Origin: Prevotella sp.
Lineage (GTDB): Bacteria; Bacteroidota; Bacteroidia; Bacteroidales; Bacteroidaceae
DNA length: 64,000 bases
Assembly (NCBI GenBank): GCA_022769825.1
Contig: JALEJI010000011.1
Span: forward strand, 62,001-126,000
Reading direction: 5' to 3'
Shown here: positions 26,791 to 35,843 of the stretch, piece after piece
Position numbering within the stretch: the stretch's first letter is position 1
Layout: every line of letters begins with the position of its first letter
The notes under the pieces: model-generated
Told to the model about the DNA's origin: nothing
The model's input: the letters and a program-made list of their open reading frames with translations, nothing else
Database searches by the model: none
Translations under genes and position numbers: made by a program

Positions 26791-29490
26791 TTATTTGCCT
26801 TTGTCGTCGAAGAGGTTCAGCTGGCCCGTTATCTCGTCGATTATCTGCTGGCGCGACTTGCCCGCGTCGGGGTCAAGGTTCTCGTCGTCGGCAGCTGACG
26901 CCTTGGCGTCGTCGTCGCCTTGCGGCTCGGGTTGCCGAAGCGGTTCCAGTTCCTCCACTTTCTCCACTTGCCAAGTGCACACGCGCTTGCCCTTGGCCTT
27001 AAAGCCCTTGACGCCCACAAAGCTCTCGGCGTCTATGTCCATCGGGGGCCTCACGCCGTCGGCTCCGCTAAACGTCACGCGGATGTTTGGATATGGAGTG
27101 TCCGTGAGGAGCAGCAAGCGGGTCTCGCTGTTGTCGCCCACATAGTTTTGCGTCATCTTCCTCGCGTCGAGCTGGAAACGCTTTAGATAGAGGTAACCGT
27201 TGTTGTCGGCATCCAATAGGAGGGCGGTCCACACCTTGTGAGGGTCGTATTTCTCTATGAGCGATATGTTGTCCTCGAAATGGTTGTTGAGGTCGAAGTC
27301 GGTGATGTAATAGTTGCCGCCACTGAGCATCACCAGCACGGCGTCGTCGTCGTTGAACTCGCCGAGATACTTGCCGTGGGCGTCGTAGTTGAGTCGCCTC
27401 ACGTCGTTGTCGAACCACACCTTTCGGCCTCCGAGCGTGGAGTGTCCGTGGCTCTTCAGCGTTATGCGCTTCACCTGGCGCTTCGTCAGGATGTTGCCCC
27501 TCACCGTTCTCGCCTTGATGAGCACGTCGGAGAAGTCTTTTTCTATGAACAGCGCCTGCCGCGTGTTCACCAGGTCTGGCTCAAGCGTCACCTTTATTAT
27601 CTCGGCCTCGCCGTTGGGGTTGGCGGTGAAATAGCACACGCGCGACCCCGGCTTGCCCAACGTGAGGTCGTACTCGCGATCACGGATGACCGACGTGACG
27701 TTGAACCTCTTGATGTAGTAAGGGCCTTTCTTGCCGTCGCGGTACACCACGTTGTAGATGGTGCGCGAGTCGTTTCTCTTGAACACCTGCGCCCACAACA
27801 CGTTCTTGCCCACGAAAATCTTGTCGGCCACCCTTATGACCTTGTACTTTCCGTCCTTGAAGAAGATGATTATGTCGTCGATGTCGGAACAGTTGCACAC
27901 GAACTCGTCTTTCTTCAGTCCCGTGCCTATGAATCCGTCCTGCCTGTTGATATACAGTTTCTCGTTGGCGTCCACCACCTTTGTCACCTCAATGGTGTCA
28001 AACGAGCGCACCTCGGTGAGGCGCGGATGATCTTTGCCGTAGGTGTCTTTCAGGTGCTTGAACCACGCCACCGTGACGTCGGTCATGTGTGCGAGGTCGT
28101 GCTCTATGCCTTTCAGCTCGGCGTTGATTTTCGCCATGAGCTTGTCGGCCTTGTCCTTGTTGTATTTCAGTATGCGCTGCATCTTTATCTCGAGCAGTCG
28201 CAAATAGTCGTCTTCGCGTATCTCGCGCAGCAGCTTCGGCTTCCACGGCGTGAACTTCTTGTCGAGGAACAGCAACACCGCCTTTTGGTCGGCGGCTTGC
28301 TCGAAGGCTTTTTCCTTGTACATGCGCTCCTCTATGAAGATGCGCTCCAGGCTGGCGAAGAAGAGTTGCTCCTCAAGCTCTCCCTTGCGTATCAGCAGCT
28401 CTTGGCGCAGAAGGCCCATGGTGCGGTCGGTGGAGTGGCGCAGCACCTGCGACACCGTAAGGAACCGCGGCTTGTCGTCCTCGATGACGCAGCAGTTGGG
28501 CGAGATGTTTATCTCGCAGTCGGTAAAGGCGTAGAGGGCGTCGATGGTCTTGTCGGGCGACACGCCAGGAGCCAGTATCACCTGTATCTCCACGTGGCGC
28601 GCCGTCATGTCGATGACCTTCCTGGCCTTTATCTTTCCCTTCTCGATGGCCTTGGTTATGGAGTCTTGCAGCGACGCGGCCGTCTTGGAGTAAGGCACCT
28701 CGCTGATGACAAGCGTCTTGGAGTCGCGCTTCTCTATCTTGGCCCTGACGCGCATCACGCCACCGCGCTGCCCGTCGTTGTAGCGCGACACGTCGATGGC
28801 TCCACCCGTGGGGAAGTCGGGGTAAAGGTGGAACTCCTCTCCGCGCAGGTAGCTGATGGCGGCATCGCAAAGCTCGTTGAAGTTGTGGGGCAGCACCTTG
28901 GAAGACAAGCCCACGGCAATGCCCTCGGCGCCTTGCGCCAAGAGCAACGGGAACTTCACGGGCAGGGTCACCGGTTCCTTGTTGCGCCCGTCGTAAGAGA
29001 GCTGCCACTCCGTGGTCTTGGGGTTGAACACCGTCTCCAAGGCAAACTTCGACAGGCGCGCCTCAATGTATCGCGGCGCGGCGGCGCGGTCGCCGGTGAG
29101 GATGTTTCCCCAGTTGCCCTGGGTGTCCACGAGCAGGTCTTTCTGTCCGAGCTGCACCAAGGCGTCGCCTATAGACGCGTCGCCGTGAGGGTGAAACTTC
29201 ATGGTCTCGCCCACCACGTTGGCCACCTTGTTGTATCTGCCATCGTCCATGCGCTTCATGGTATGAAGTATGCGGCGCTGCACGGGTTTCAGGCCGTCCT
29301 CGATATGAGGCACGGCACGCTCCAGGATTACGTATGAGGCGTAATCGAGAAACCAGTTCTTGTACATGCCAGAGAGGTGATGCACGGCACTGGCGTCGAA
29401 GCGATCAGCAGGCTGATAGTCGGAATGTTGATCCTCGGCAAGCCCGTCGTCTTGGTTGGTATCGTTGTTTCTTGTCTTATCGTCGTCCAT
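26791..29490 (-). CDS. parC: DNA topoisomerase IV subunit A (ParC/GyrA family)
   Basis: 899 residues. The breakage-reunion domain starts near residue 45 (LDYASYVILERAVPHIEDGLKPVQRRIL), with KFHPHGDASIGDALV and the catalytic Tyr141 in AAAPRYIEARLS. The C-terminal part (about 520-830) is a beta-pinwheel without the gyrase GyrA-box, which favours topoisomerase IV. Residues 1-30 and 840-899 are acidic, low-complexity extensions. Decatenates chromosomes together with ParE, which is not in this window. First gene of a four-gene minus-strand run. Confidence 0.93.
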   Translation of the reverse strand: MDDDKTRNNDTNQDDGLAEDQHSDYQPADRFDASAVHHLSGMYKNWFLDYASYVILERAVPHIEDGLKPVQRRILHTMKRMDDGRYNKVANVVGETMKFHPHGDASIGDALVQLGQKDLLVDTQGNWGNILTGDRAAAPRYIEARLSKFALETVFNPKTTEWQLSYDGRNKEPVTLPVKFPLLLAQGAEGIAVGLSSKVLPHNFNELCDAAISYLRGEEFHLYPDFPTGGAIDVSRYNDGQRGGVMRVRAKIEKRDSKTLVISEVPYSKTAASLQDSITKAIEKGKIKARKVIDMTARHVEIQVILAPGVSPDKTIDALYAFTDCEINISPNCCVIEDDKPRFLTVSQVLRHSTDRTMGLLRQELLIRKGELEEQLFFASLERIFIEERMYKEKAFEQAADQKAVLLFLDKKFTPWKPKLLREIREDDYLRLLEIKMQRILKYNKDKADKLMAKINAELKGIEHDLAHMTDVTVAWFKHLKDTYGKDHPRLTEVRSFDTIEVTKVVDANEKLYINRQDGFIGTGLKKDEFVCNCSDIDDIIIFFKDGKYKVIRVADKIFVGKNVLWAQVFKRNDSRTIYNVVYRDGKKGPYYIKRFNVTSVIRDREYDLTLGKPGSRVCYFTANPNGEAEIIKVTLEPDLVNTRQALFIEKDFSDVLIKARTVRGNILTKRQVKRITLKSHGHSTLGGRKVWFDNDVRRLNYDAHGKYLGEFNDDDAVLVMLSGGNYYITDFDLNNHFEDNISLIEKYDPHKVWTALLLDADNNGYLYLKRFQLDARKMTQNYVGDNSETRLLLLTDTPYPNIRVTFSGADGVRPPMDIDAESFVGVKGFKAKGKRVCTWQVEKVEELEPLRQPEPQGDDDAKASAADDENLDPDAGKSRQQIIDEITGQLNLFDDKGK

Positions 29491-29749
29491 GTAGTCGTAT
29501 GATTTCTTGCAAAGTTAATAATTTATCCACCAAAAACGGTAAACAACGGAAACAAAATTCACGAAAAACGCCATTGCAAGGCATGGCCATGACCGGGCGA
29601 CATGTCCACGGGAATAATCGCCACAGAAAAGCATCATGATAACAAATCAGCGGGAAACGGAACACAAACGACAAAAAATCTACGCAAACACATGCAAAAC
29701 CTTGTTGGTTCCAACTAATGCAATTTGACACCATGCGTCGACATTGAAT
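29491..29749. other. intergenic segment upstream of parC
   Basis: 259 nt between parC and the first copy of repeat family A. Apart from the parC -7 element I see no gene, hairpin or repeat here. Confidence 0.5.
29510..29517 (-). promoter_or_regulatory. -7 element TAACTTTG for the parC operon
   Basis: Minus strand TAACTTTG, 20 nt before the parC ATG. No TTTG box at the standard distance. Confidence 0.5.
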
Positions 29750-30133
29750 TGTAAAATATTATTGCCAAAATTTAACACTTGACAACAGGGGCAAATAGAG
29801 CGGAAAAAGGGTAGCCTCCTGCCTCTTGGCAACTGCTTCGGGCGGTTTTTTGCCATTGACTGTTGCCGTTACGGTGCAATCGCGTCGCCGTTACACCGTA
29901 ATGGCGACGCGATTGCACCGTAACGGCGACGCGATTGCACCGTAACGGCACTGCGATTGCACCGTAACGGCAACGCGATTTTAGCATAAAAATGGCTATT
30001 GAAAACCACAGAAATCATAATATGTTGATATTCAATATGTTATCAAAATAGCCCATAATCGCGTCATTTGCGACCAAGAGGCAGGTCGGTTGAAAAAAAT
30101 CGATTCTCAGACGACCATTTGTAAAATATTATT
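29750..30133. repeat. dispersed repeat family A, copy 1 (384 bp)
   Basis: It begins and ends with the direct repeat TGTAAAATATTATT. The first 66 nt after the leading T match copy 2 (40403-40741) with a single mismatch, and about 35 nt at the right end (TTGAAAAAAATCGATTCTCA onward) are identical. The centre carries an inverted repeat of 29 nt per arm (29866-29894 and 29898-29926, loop ACC, one G-T pair). After it come extra 22-bp tandem units (GATTGCACCGTAACGGC starting at 29911, 29933 and 29955). No open reading frame. Located between the divergent parC and hydrolase genes. Confidence 0.92.
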
Positions 30134-30309
30134 ACCCATGATAAATGGTGCGCAGACCCAAATGGATCGCGAGAGCCCTTTGTCGCTAACATATCATTTA
30201 TCCCGCCTCTTACAAGATAAGCATTGCCGTTTTTCAAAGCGAATAGGAACCATGGTCGTGTGATTAGAATTTTCCATACAGAAAGAGAGAGTTACTCGGA
30301 GTTTATTCT

Positions 30310-30317
30310 TAATTTTG
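30310..30317 (+). promoter_or_regulatory. -7 element TAATTTTG before the hydrolase gene
   Basis: TAATTTTG followed by CATCC, about 100 nt before the ATG at 30417, implying a leader of roughly 90 nt. -33 box not evident. The rest of 30134-30416 shows no gene. Confidence 0.55.
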
Positions 30318-30416
30318 CATCCGCTTTCAACTCTATACTTTCGCTCTCTCCCAAAAGCAACATGGCGATTTATAAGAATAAAGCGCATATATCAACAAAC
30401 AAACAACAACAGACAA

Positions 30417-31823
30417 ATGAGAACATGGATGCTTAGACTGGCTTTTGTCGCGCTCTCCCCGACTTTAGCCACGCCAATGACGGCACAGCCTAAAGACTTA
30501 CAAGCAAAGGTAAAGGAGGTGTTCCTTCAAAAGCTCGCCCAACAGGAAGTGGCGGCAACGAAGGGTGCCGACGATTTCAGGAAAGGCTTTTCCACCGACA
30601 CCGAACTGCGACAAGACATCAAAAACAAGCAGATAGCCGACTACCGGGAAATGGTTTGGACGGCTTGGCGTGAGGCCAACCACGACTTCAAGGAAGACAA
30701 GCTAATAGCGCCACACGCCTTGAAAGCCAAAGAGCACGGTGCATGGCACCTGCCGGCCGCATTGGAGCCAAACGCCACAATGCCTTTCTATTTCGGAAGC
30801 AAGAAAGACGCACAGTCGCCCGCGCCCCTGTTCGTTTACTTGCATGGCTCTGGCCCCAAGGCGCAGGAATGGGAAGTGACATGGCAATGGGCTCAGATAT
30901 TCGACGACGCGCCAAGCCTCTACTTCGTCCCGCAGATACCCAACGAGGGCGGCTACTACCGCTGGTGGCAGCTGTCGAAGCAATATGCCTGGGAGAAGCT
31001 CTTCCGCCAGGCCCTGGCCTACGGCGTGGCAGACGCCAACCGCCTGTATGTATTGGGCGTGTCGGAAGGCGGATATGGAAGTCAGCGCCTCGCCTCGTTC
31101 TATGCCGACTACTGGGCGGCGGCGGGACCAATGGCTGGTGGCGAGCCACTGAAAAACGCGCCGGCAGACAACTGCGCCAACATTGGCTTCTCATTCTTGA
31201 CAGGCGCCGACGACATGGGCTTCTACCGCAACGTGCTCACATCGTACACGCAGGCCATGTTCGACTCCTTGCAGCTGGCGCATCCCCTATCGGCCGACAA
31301 GCAGCCTCTCTTCCGCCATCGCATAAACCTCGTGCCTGGCAAGCAGCACCACATAGACTATCGCCACACTACCCCATGGCTGAAGCAGTTCAGCCGCAAC
31401 CCTTACCCAAAGACAGTGTTGTGGGAAGACTTCGACATGGACGGTCGCCATCGCTCCGGCTTCTACAACCTGCAAGTGTTGGCGCGCCCATCCGACAACC
31501 GCACCAACTACGAGATGAACATCAACGGCAACCACGTTGACCTGCGGATAAGCGACGTGAAGTACACCACCGTGCAGAAAGACCCGCAATGGGGCATCGA
31601 GATGAAGTTCCATCGCGACTACTCAGAAGCCACGGGCGGCAAGGTGAGACTGTATCTCTGCGAGCAGTTGGTAGACTTGAGCAAGCCTGTTGAAATCACG
31701 ATAAACGGCAAGAAGGTTTTCAGCGGCAAGGTGAAGGCGAGCCTGCAAAGCATGGTCAGCAGTTGCGCTGAATATTTCGACCCGTGCCGCGTCTACCCAG
31801 CGTATATAGACTTGGCTTACTGA
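30417..31823 (+). CDS. secreted alpha/beta hydrolase (esterase/peptidase-like)
   Basis: 468 residues from the ATG at 30417, which begins a signal peptide (MRTWMLRLAFVALS, ending MTAQ). An alpha/beta-hydrolase domain spans about 125-350: the oxyanion segment FVYLHGSGPKAQEW, nucleophile Ser in VLGVSEGGYGSQR (GxSxGG), and a likely catalytic His in VPGKQHHIDYRH. The last 110 residues form a separate beta-rich domain (NHVDLRISDVKYTTV onward). The substrate cannot be stated; the fold is shared by feruloyl/acetyl esterases and peptidases. It stands alone, with its own promoter. Confidence 0.8.
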   Translation: MRTWMLRLAFVALSPTLATPMTAQPKDLQAKVKEVFLQKLAQQEVAATKGADDFRKGFSTDTELRQDIKNKQIADYREMVWTAWREANHDFKEDKLIAPHALKAKEHGAWHLPAALEPNATMPFYFGSKKDAQSPAPLFVYLHGSGPKAQEWEVTWQWAQIFDDAPSLYFVPQIPNEGGYYRWWQLSKQYAWEKLFRQALAYGVADANRLYVLGVSEGGYGSQRLASFYADYWAAAGPMAGGEPLKNAPADNCANIGFSFLTGADDMGFYRNVLTSYTQAMFDSLQLAHPLSADKQPLFRHRINLVPGKQHHIDYRHTTPWLKQFSRNPYPKTVLWEDFDMDGRHRSGFYNLQVLARPSDNRTNYEMNINGNHVDLRISDVKYTTVQKDPQWGIEMKFHRDYSEATGGKVRLYLCEQLVDLSKPVEITINGKKVFSGKVKASLQSMVSSCAEYFDPCRVYPAYIDLAY

Positions 31824-31840
31824 ATTACCGCGCAACGACG

Positions 31841-31950
31841 GACGTGCAGGGTGCGGGTAGGGATGGTTAGGGGCCACCCGCAACCCGAATGGGGAAAACA
31901 TCGGCAAATACGAACCTCGTTGTTATAAAAGAGGTTGAACATTTTTTGTA
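31841..31950 (-). repeat. dispersed repeat family B, copy 1
   Basis: Read on the minus strand it contains TGTTCAACCTCTTTTATAAC near one end and CCTAACCATCCCTACCCGC near the other. The same two blocks occur in the same order, with CCATT(C/T)GGG between them, at 44866-44975 on the plus strand. Roughly 70 per cent alike by eye over about 105 nt. No open frame. Confidence 0.75.
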
Positions 31951-31965
31951 GGCCGGCATAAAACC

Positions 31966-32004
31966 GAAAAAGGCTTGTCCTTCGCTCACGCGGAAGACAA
32001 GCCT
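31966..32004 (-). terminator. intrinsic terminator of the double TldD gene
   Basis: Minus-strand stem AGGCTTGT/ACAAGCCT, extended by CTTC/GAAG with a bulge (31971-32004), then TTTTT at 31966-31970. 50 nt after the stop codon. Confidence 0.85.
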
Positions 32005-32053
32005 AAGAGAGAGAATTTATACTAAACTGATGTAAAAATAGAAATTCCTTGCT

Positions 32054-35000
32054 TTATCGCTGCAACGGATACACAAGCTCAGGCTTGCGCGAGCCCTTCA
32101 TCGTCGGCACCGACAGCTCCATGTCGCCAATGATGACACTGCTTGGGGTAACCACCGAATAGGTATAAGGCCTTACACAGTTGACTACCTGAGAAGAACT
32201 TGAGATAGCCTCAAGGTGCTTCATCTGGTCTTGTGTGGGCAGCGTGATGAGATTGGTCTTAACCAAAGTGCGCTCACCCGTCTTCAGGTCAACCCTGTAC
32301 AAGCGTAGCAACGTGCAATCCGCGGGCTTGCTTATGACGTATGCGCAATCCACCTTGGCCTTCTTTGCCAACTTCACCAATGTCTTCCCCATCTTTGCGG
32401 CATTGGTGGTACCAGTGGCAGAAACGGTCAATGTGCCTATGCCGACACCAGGAATAGCCTGTGCGGGATCATTATACCATCGAGCCGAGCCAGTGCTCTT
32501 CAACGCATACTGGGCAGGAGTGACACGGTTGAGCATCATCTTGAACACGCCCTTGTCCACAATTGTCATTGTAGGCTGTGGCTTGAAGCCGTCAGCGTCG
32601 ACAGTATAGTTGCCGTAAAGAGGCGTGCCGTTCCAGTCTGTGCGCGCTGTCTCGTTGGTTATCGTCAAGCGCTCATCCATAATTTTCTTTCCTATCTTCA
32701 AGCCAAGCGACTTGGGATTTTCAGCGAAAGAGGGTTGGGCGTAGAATTTGTCTGGCATGAGATAATTCTCCGTGAACACCTGACGCGCCGCGTCATCCTC
32801 ATACATCACAGGGCCTTTATAGTCCTCTTTCAATGCAGGGGCGTTGCGCATAGCCATGCAAGCGTCGGCAAAGCGGCGAACCTTGGCCACGAGAGTGTCG
32901 AGAGGTGGCAACTCTGAGAAATGCTTATACTGCAAAACCATGTCGTCAGCAAGCCTCACGCGGTCTTCGTCCATGAACCGTGCGCTCACCTTAACGGTAA
33001 TCATGTCGTGTGGCTGCTTGATGTTCACGTTCTCCGACGTGCTGCGATAAGAGTCAAGCTGGTCGCCGGAAATCTTTACCGACGTTCCAGTCAAGTACTT
33101 GTAATCCTCGAATATGGCAGAGAGGGTCTTGGCATACTGTTGCAGTTTCGCCATGTCTATCTCGCTGTCACGATCCTTGCTGTCAAAGACATAAGTACCG
33201 GGAGCAGAACGCTGCATGTCTGGAATCTTCTCCAAGGCAGATGGCAATGGGTTCTGGCTCAGATAGTTTTGCTTCTGCGCCATCATGTTGACGCTGTTCA
33301 CGTAGGCCATGAACGAAGACTGCCAGAAGGAGCGGCGCAGTCCATTGTAAGAGAGCTCATTGTCTGACGTTCCGCCAATAATCAACGGTCGCATTGACAC
33401 GTCGCTGTTATGACGATAGTCGCCAAGCAGCACGTGGGTCATGATATTCGTCTTCCAAGGCGTGATGATGGCATCAGAGATTCCACCCAACTCACCCGTG
33501 ACGCTGAACGAGCGATAGCGGTTAGTGATATATCCAGTCCAGAAAGGAGCGGGAGCGCCTTCCACACGCAAGCTGTCGACCGTGCGCTTCATCTCGTCTT
33601 TCATGGCAGAGAAGATGACGTTGTCCACGTTGTCGTTCTTCTCCGTGAAAGCCGGAGCCGGGAGCGCTGGCGGAATGTTAAGGCCTTTCTTCGCACGCTG
33701 CGTCTCTATCTGGCTGACGAAGATGGCGGGCGATGAGGCCGTGACTGGCACCCAGCCCGACTCCGCTCCGCAAAAGCCTGTGAAAGTACTTGGCTGGTTG
33801 CCACCAGCCTGAATGTGAGAGAACATCGAAAGTGGTGTGCCGATAAGGCTCACGCCACGCACGAGCTCATCTTTGCGACCGTCCACGAAGACACGATACA
33901 CCTCCACAGGAGTGACATTGAACGAGTTGATGCTTCCACCCTCACCCGTCATGGTGTAACCGCTCGTCACGGTGCGGAAATAGTAACCATACTCCTTGCC
34001 CTGCTTCTTTGCCTCACGGCGAAGCATTTGGCGAAGTTGCTCCTCAGTGTATGGGCTCTTGGTCTCTACCACGAGGTTAGACTGGCGGCTCACCGGGTCG
34101 TTGCCAAAAGAAGCGCGTCCATGACCGTTGCTGACAGGGAAACCGTCGAGCGGCACCCTGTTGACAAGGAATGAGCGCAATACGCCATTAACGACATTGT
34201 CAACACGGCGAGCCTTAACACCCTCACTGTCATAAAGGTAGTAACCATTCATGTCGGTGCCAGCGTAATGGTTCAAGGTGGGGTCGCAGAACACCTGGAA
34301 GGAAGTCGGCAACACCGACTTGCCCACCATGTTCTTGAACGTCTCTCCACCCTCTTTCAAGCGATGACCCTCAAGCCTGTGACCGAAAATCTCGTGGAAG
34401 AACACGCCACTGGCCGGGCCTGACAATATGGCCGGGCCTGTGTAAGGATTGGCCACGGGAGCCTTGCGAAGTGCTTCCACACGCGTGAGCAAGTCCTTAG
34501 CCGAGGCTACCAGAACATCCTGCGATGGCAACGAGTCTGGATTGAAAGCGAAGTAATCTTGCATCAACGGCAGCTGCATGCCGTCGTCGGCAATGGCCTG
34601 CACCATCAGCATGATCCTTGCGGAGCGACGGTTCTGGGCGACCTCCGTGCCATCGGTGTTGACAACATACGAGCGCGACACCTCATAGTCGAGAGACACA
34701 GAGCCATAGGTGAGGCTCGCGTCTGCCTTGAACACGGCTGAAATGGCGTTGAGACGCTCCTGCCATGCCTTGTCGTTGAGCTTTAACTTATCAAGGTCAT
34801 AAGGGTTCTCATAATATTTCTCCACGGGCGCGTCAGAGAAACAAGGAGCCTTGTCTTCTTCCGCCGTACTTGTGGATGCCTTGCTCTTCGCCTGTTGATA
34901 TGCGGCAAGCGAATAGTTGTAGCGCGAAAGCGTCGCTTCCCACAGGTTTGTGGAGATGCCGTCAGTGGCGTTGTCGTCGTAAGGTATGGTCACCGTGGAG

Positions 35001-35350
35001 GCAGACCTTCCGTCACGACTTGGCATGCACTGCGAATTGTACTTGAAATTGTCAAACGACTTTTCGCCCAAACGAATCTGCGGCGTGACGTAGCGCCTAC
35101 GGCTCTCGCTGTCGGAAGACGTTTTTCCAAAGCTGCTGCTTATCACGTGATTATAAACGTCGTCGGCACGATAGCTCATGAAGTAGGGCTTCACCTGCTG
35201 CTTCTGCAGCTGGGCATAGTTGTGCGCCAACTCAGCTTTCAATGTGCCAAGCAGCTTGTCGGAAGAAGCCTGAGCGAAACCGCTGGCGCTAAAAAACGCC
35301 AACGATACCGCGAAGACAGTACCTCTTGTAATTAGTCTACTTTCTTTCAT
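32054..35350 (-). CDS. secreted TldD/PmbA-type protease with two TldD-like modules, second one lacking the zinc motif
   Basis: 1098 residues, about twice the normal TldD length, with a signal peptide (about 1-28, GFAQA). Module 1 (about 30-560) carries the zinc motif HEIFGH at 319-324, the HExxxH form typical of TldD, followed by EGHRLKEGG and SFLVNRVPLDG. Module 2 (about 580-1098) repeats the pattern: YKGPVMYEDDAARQVFTENY takes the place of YTGPAILSGPASGVFFHEIF, so the zinc ligands are missing. Canonical TldD/TldE is a cytoplasmic heterodimer in which only TldD binds zinc. Here both halves seem fused and exported, which is an inference. It has its own promoter and terminator. Confidence 0.85.
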   Translation of the reverse strand: MKESRLITRGTVFAVSLAFFSASGFAQASSDKLLGTLKAELAHNYAQLQKQQVKPYFMSYRADDVYNHVISSSFGKTSSDSESRRRYVTPQIRLGEKSFDNFKYNSQCMPSRDGRSASTVTIPYDDNATDGISTNLWEATLSRYNYSLAAYQQAKSKASTSTAEEDKAPCFSDAPVEKYYENPYDLDKLKLNDKAWQERLNAISAVFKADASLTYGSVSLDYEVSRSYVVNTDGTEVAQNRRSARIMLMVQAIADDGMQLPLMQDYFAFNPDSLPSQDVLVASAKDLLTRVEALRKAPVANPYTGPAILSGPASGVFFHEIFGHRLEGHRLKEGGETFKNMVGKSVLPTSFQVFCDPTLNHYAGTDMNGYYLYDSEGVKARRVDNVVNGVLRSFLVNRVPLDGFPVSNGHGRASFGNDPVSRQSNLVVETKSPYTEEQLRQMLRREAKKQGKEYGYYFRTVTSGYTMTGEGGSINSFNVTPVEVYRVFVDGRKDELVRGVSLIGTPLSMFSHIQAGGNQPSTFTGFCGAESGWVPVTASSPAIFVSQIETQRAKKGLNIPPALPAPAFTEKNDNVDNVIFSAMKDEMKRTVDSLRVEGAPAPFWTGYITNRYRSFSVTGELGGISDAIITPWKTNIMTHVLLGDYRHNSDVSMRPLIIGGTSDNELSYNGLRRSFWQSSFMAYVNSVNMMAQKQNYLSQNPLPSALEKIPDMQRSAPGTYVFDSKDRDSEIDMAKLQQYAKTLSAIFEDYKYLTGTSVKISGDQLDSYRSTSENVNIKQPHDMITVKVSARFMDEDRVRLADDMVLQYKHFSELPPLDTLVAKVRRFADACMAMRNAPALKEDYKGPVMYEDDAARQVFTENYLMPDKFYAQPSFAENPKSLGLKIGKKIMDERLTITNETARTDWNGTPLYGNYTVDADGFKPQPTMTIVDKGVFKMMLNRVTPAQYALKSTGSARWYNDPAQAIPGVGIGTLTVSATGTTNAAKMGKTLVKLAKKAKVDCAYVISKPADCTLLRLYRVDLKTGERTLVKTNLITLPTQDQMKHLEAISSSSQVVNCVRPYTYSVVTPSSVIIGDMELSVPTMKGSRKPELVYPLQR

Positions 35351-35468
35351 CGTTATAATTCTACCTTAATTCCGCAACACTATTATAAATTAAACTTTTT
35401 AAGTTCCTGAGCAACAAAAAGTTGCCCGGGATTTTGTCATATCGAAGATTTCACTTATCTTAGTGTTG

Positions 35469-35476
35469 CAAATATA
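35469..35476 (-). promoter_or_regulatory. -7 element TATATTTG for the double TldD gene
   Basis: Minus strand TATATTTG, about 120 nt before the ATG at 35350. The -33 box is not clear. Confidence 0.45.
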
Positions 35477-35804
35477 AACAAGAGAATCCGACGGTAGACA
35501 TGGCAAAAATACGAATTAAATCTGTGAAACTCACTCCTTTTGGGGAATATTTTCGGGTCATGGAGCAATTTTGACTGCACATTGTCATCTGTAATCGGGC
35601 ACCCCTAATGCTTAATTGATTTCAAAAAAATAAAGAAAGTCCACTTGCCGTAAATTGTACCATATTACACATCATTATATATATACATTATATTTATATA
35701 CACGAGGATTGATTCCTGGCCGCAAATTTACGCTTTATTCTGATAATCCGCAAGCTGAAAGGCAAAATTAACGATTTTAGGAGCGGTAATAGGCAAAAAA
35801 GCAG

Positions 35805-35812
35805 TAACTTTG
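35805..35812 (+). promoter_or_regulatory. -7 element TAACTTTG for glyS
   Basis: TAACTTTG lies 32 nt before the glyS ATG at 35844; TTTTAG at 35775-35780 is the nearest -33-like box. Confidence 0.6.
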
Positions 35813-35843
35813 CGCAAAATGTATACTCATTAGATATAAAATC

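Larger units (their letters stand above)
35351..35843. other. intergenic region between divergent TldD-like and glyS genes
   Basis: 493 nt, AT-rich. It holds a -7 element for each flanking gene; the stretch from about 35500 to 35780 shows nothing I can name. Confidence 0.5.

Noticed and set aside
27238..29337. Very long open frame (699 codons) on the plus strand
   Set aside because: It is exactly antisense to parC, whose motifs and catalytic Tyr are unmistakable. The GC-rich codon use of the minus strand leaves the complementary frame open.
29866..29975. Possible CRISPR array from the 22-bp repeats
   Set aside because: The units are directly adjacent with no spacers, part of the array is an inverted repeat, and no cas genes are present.
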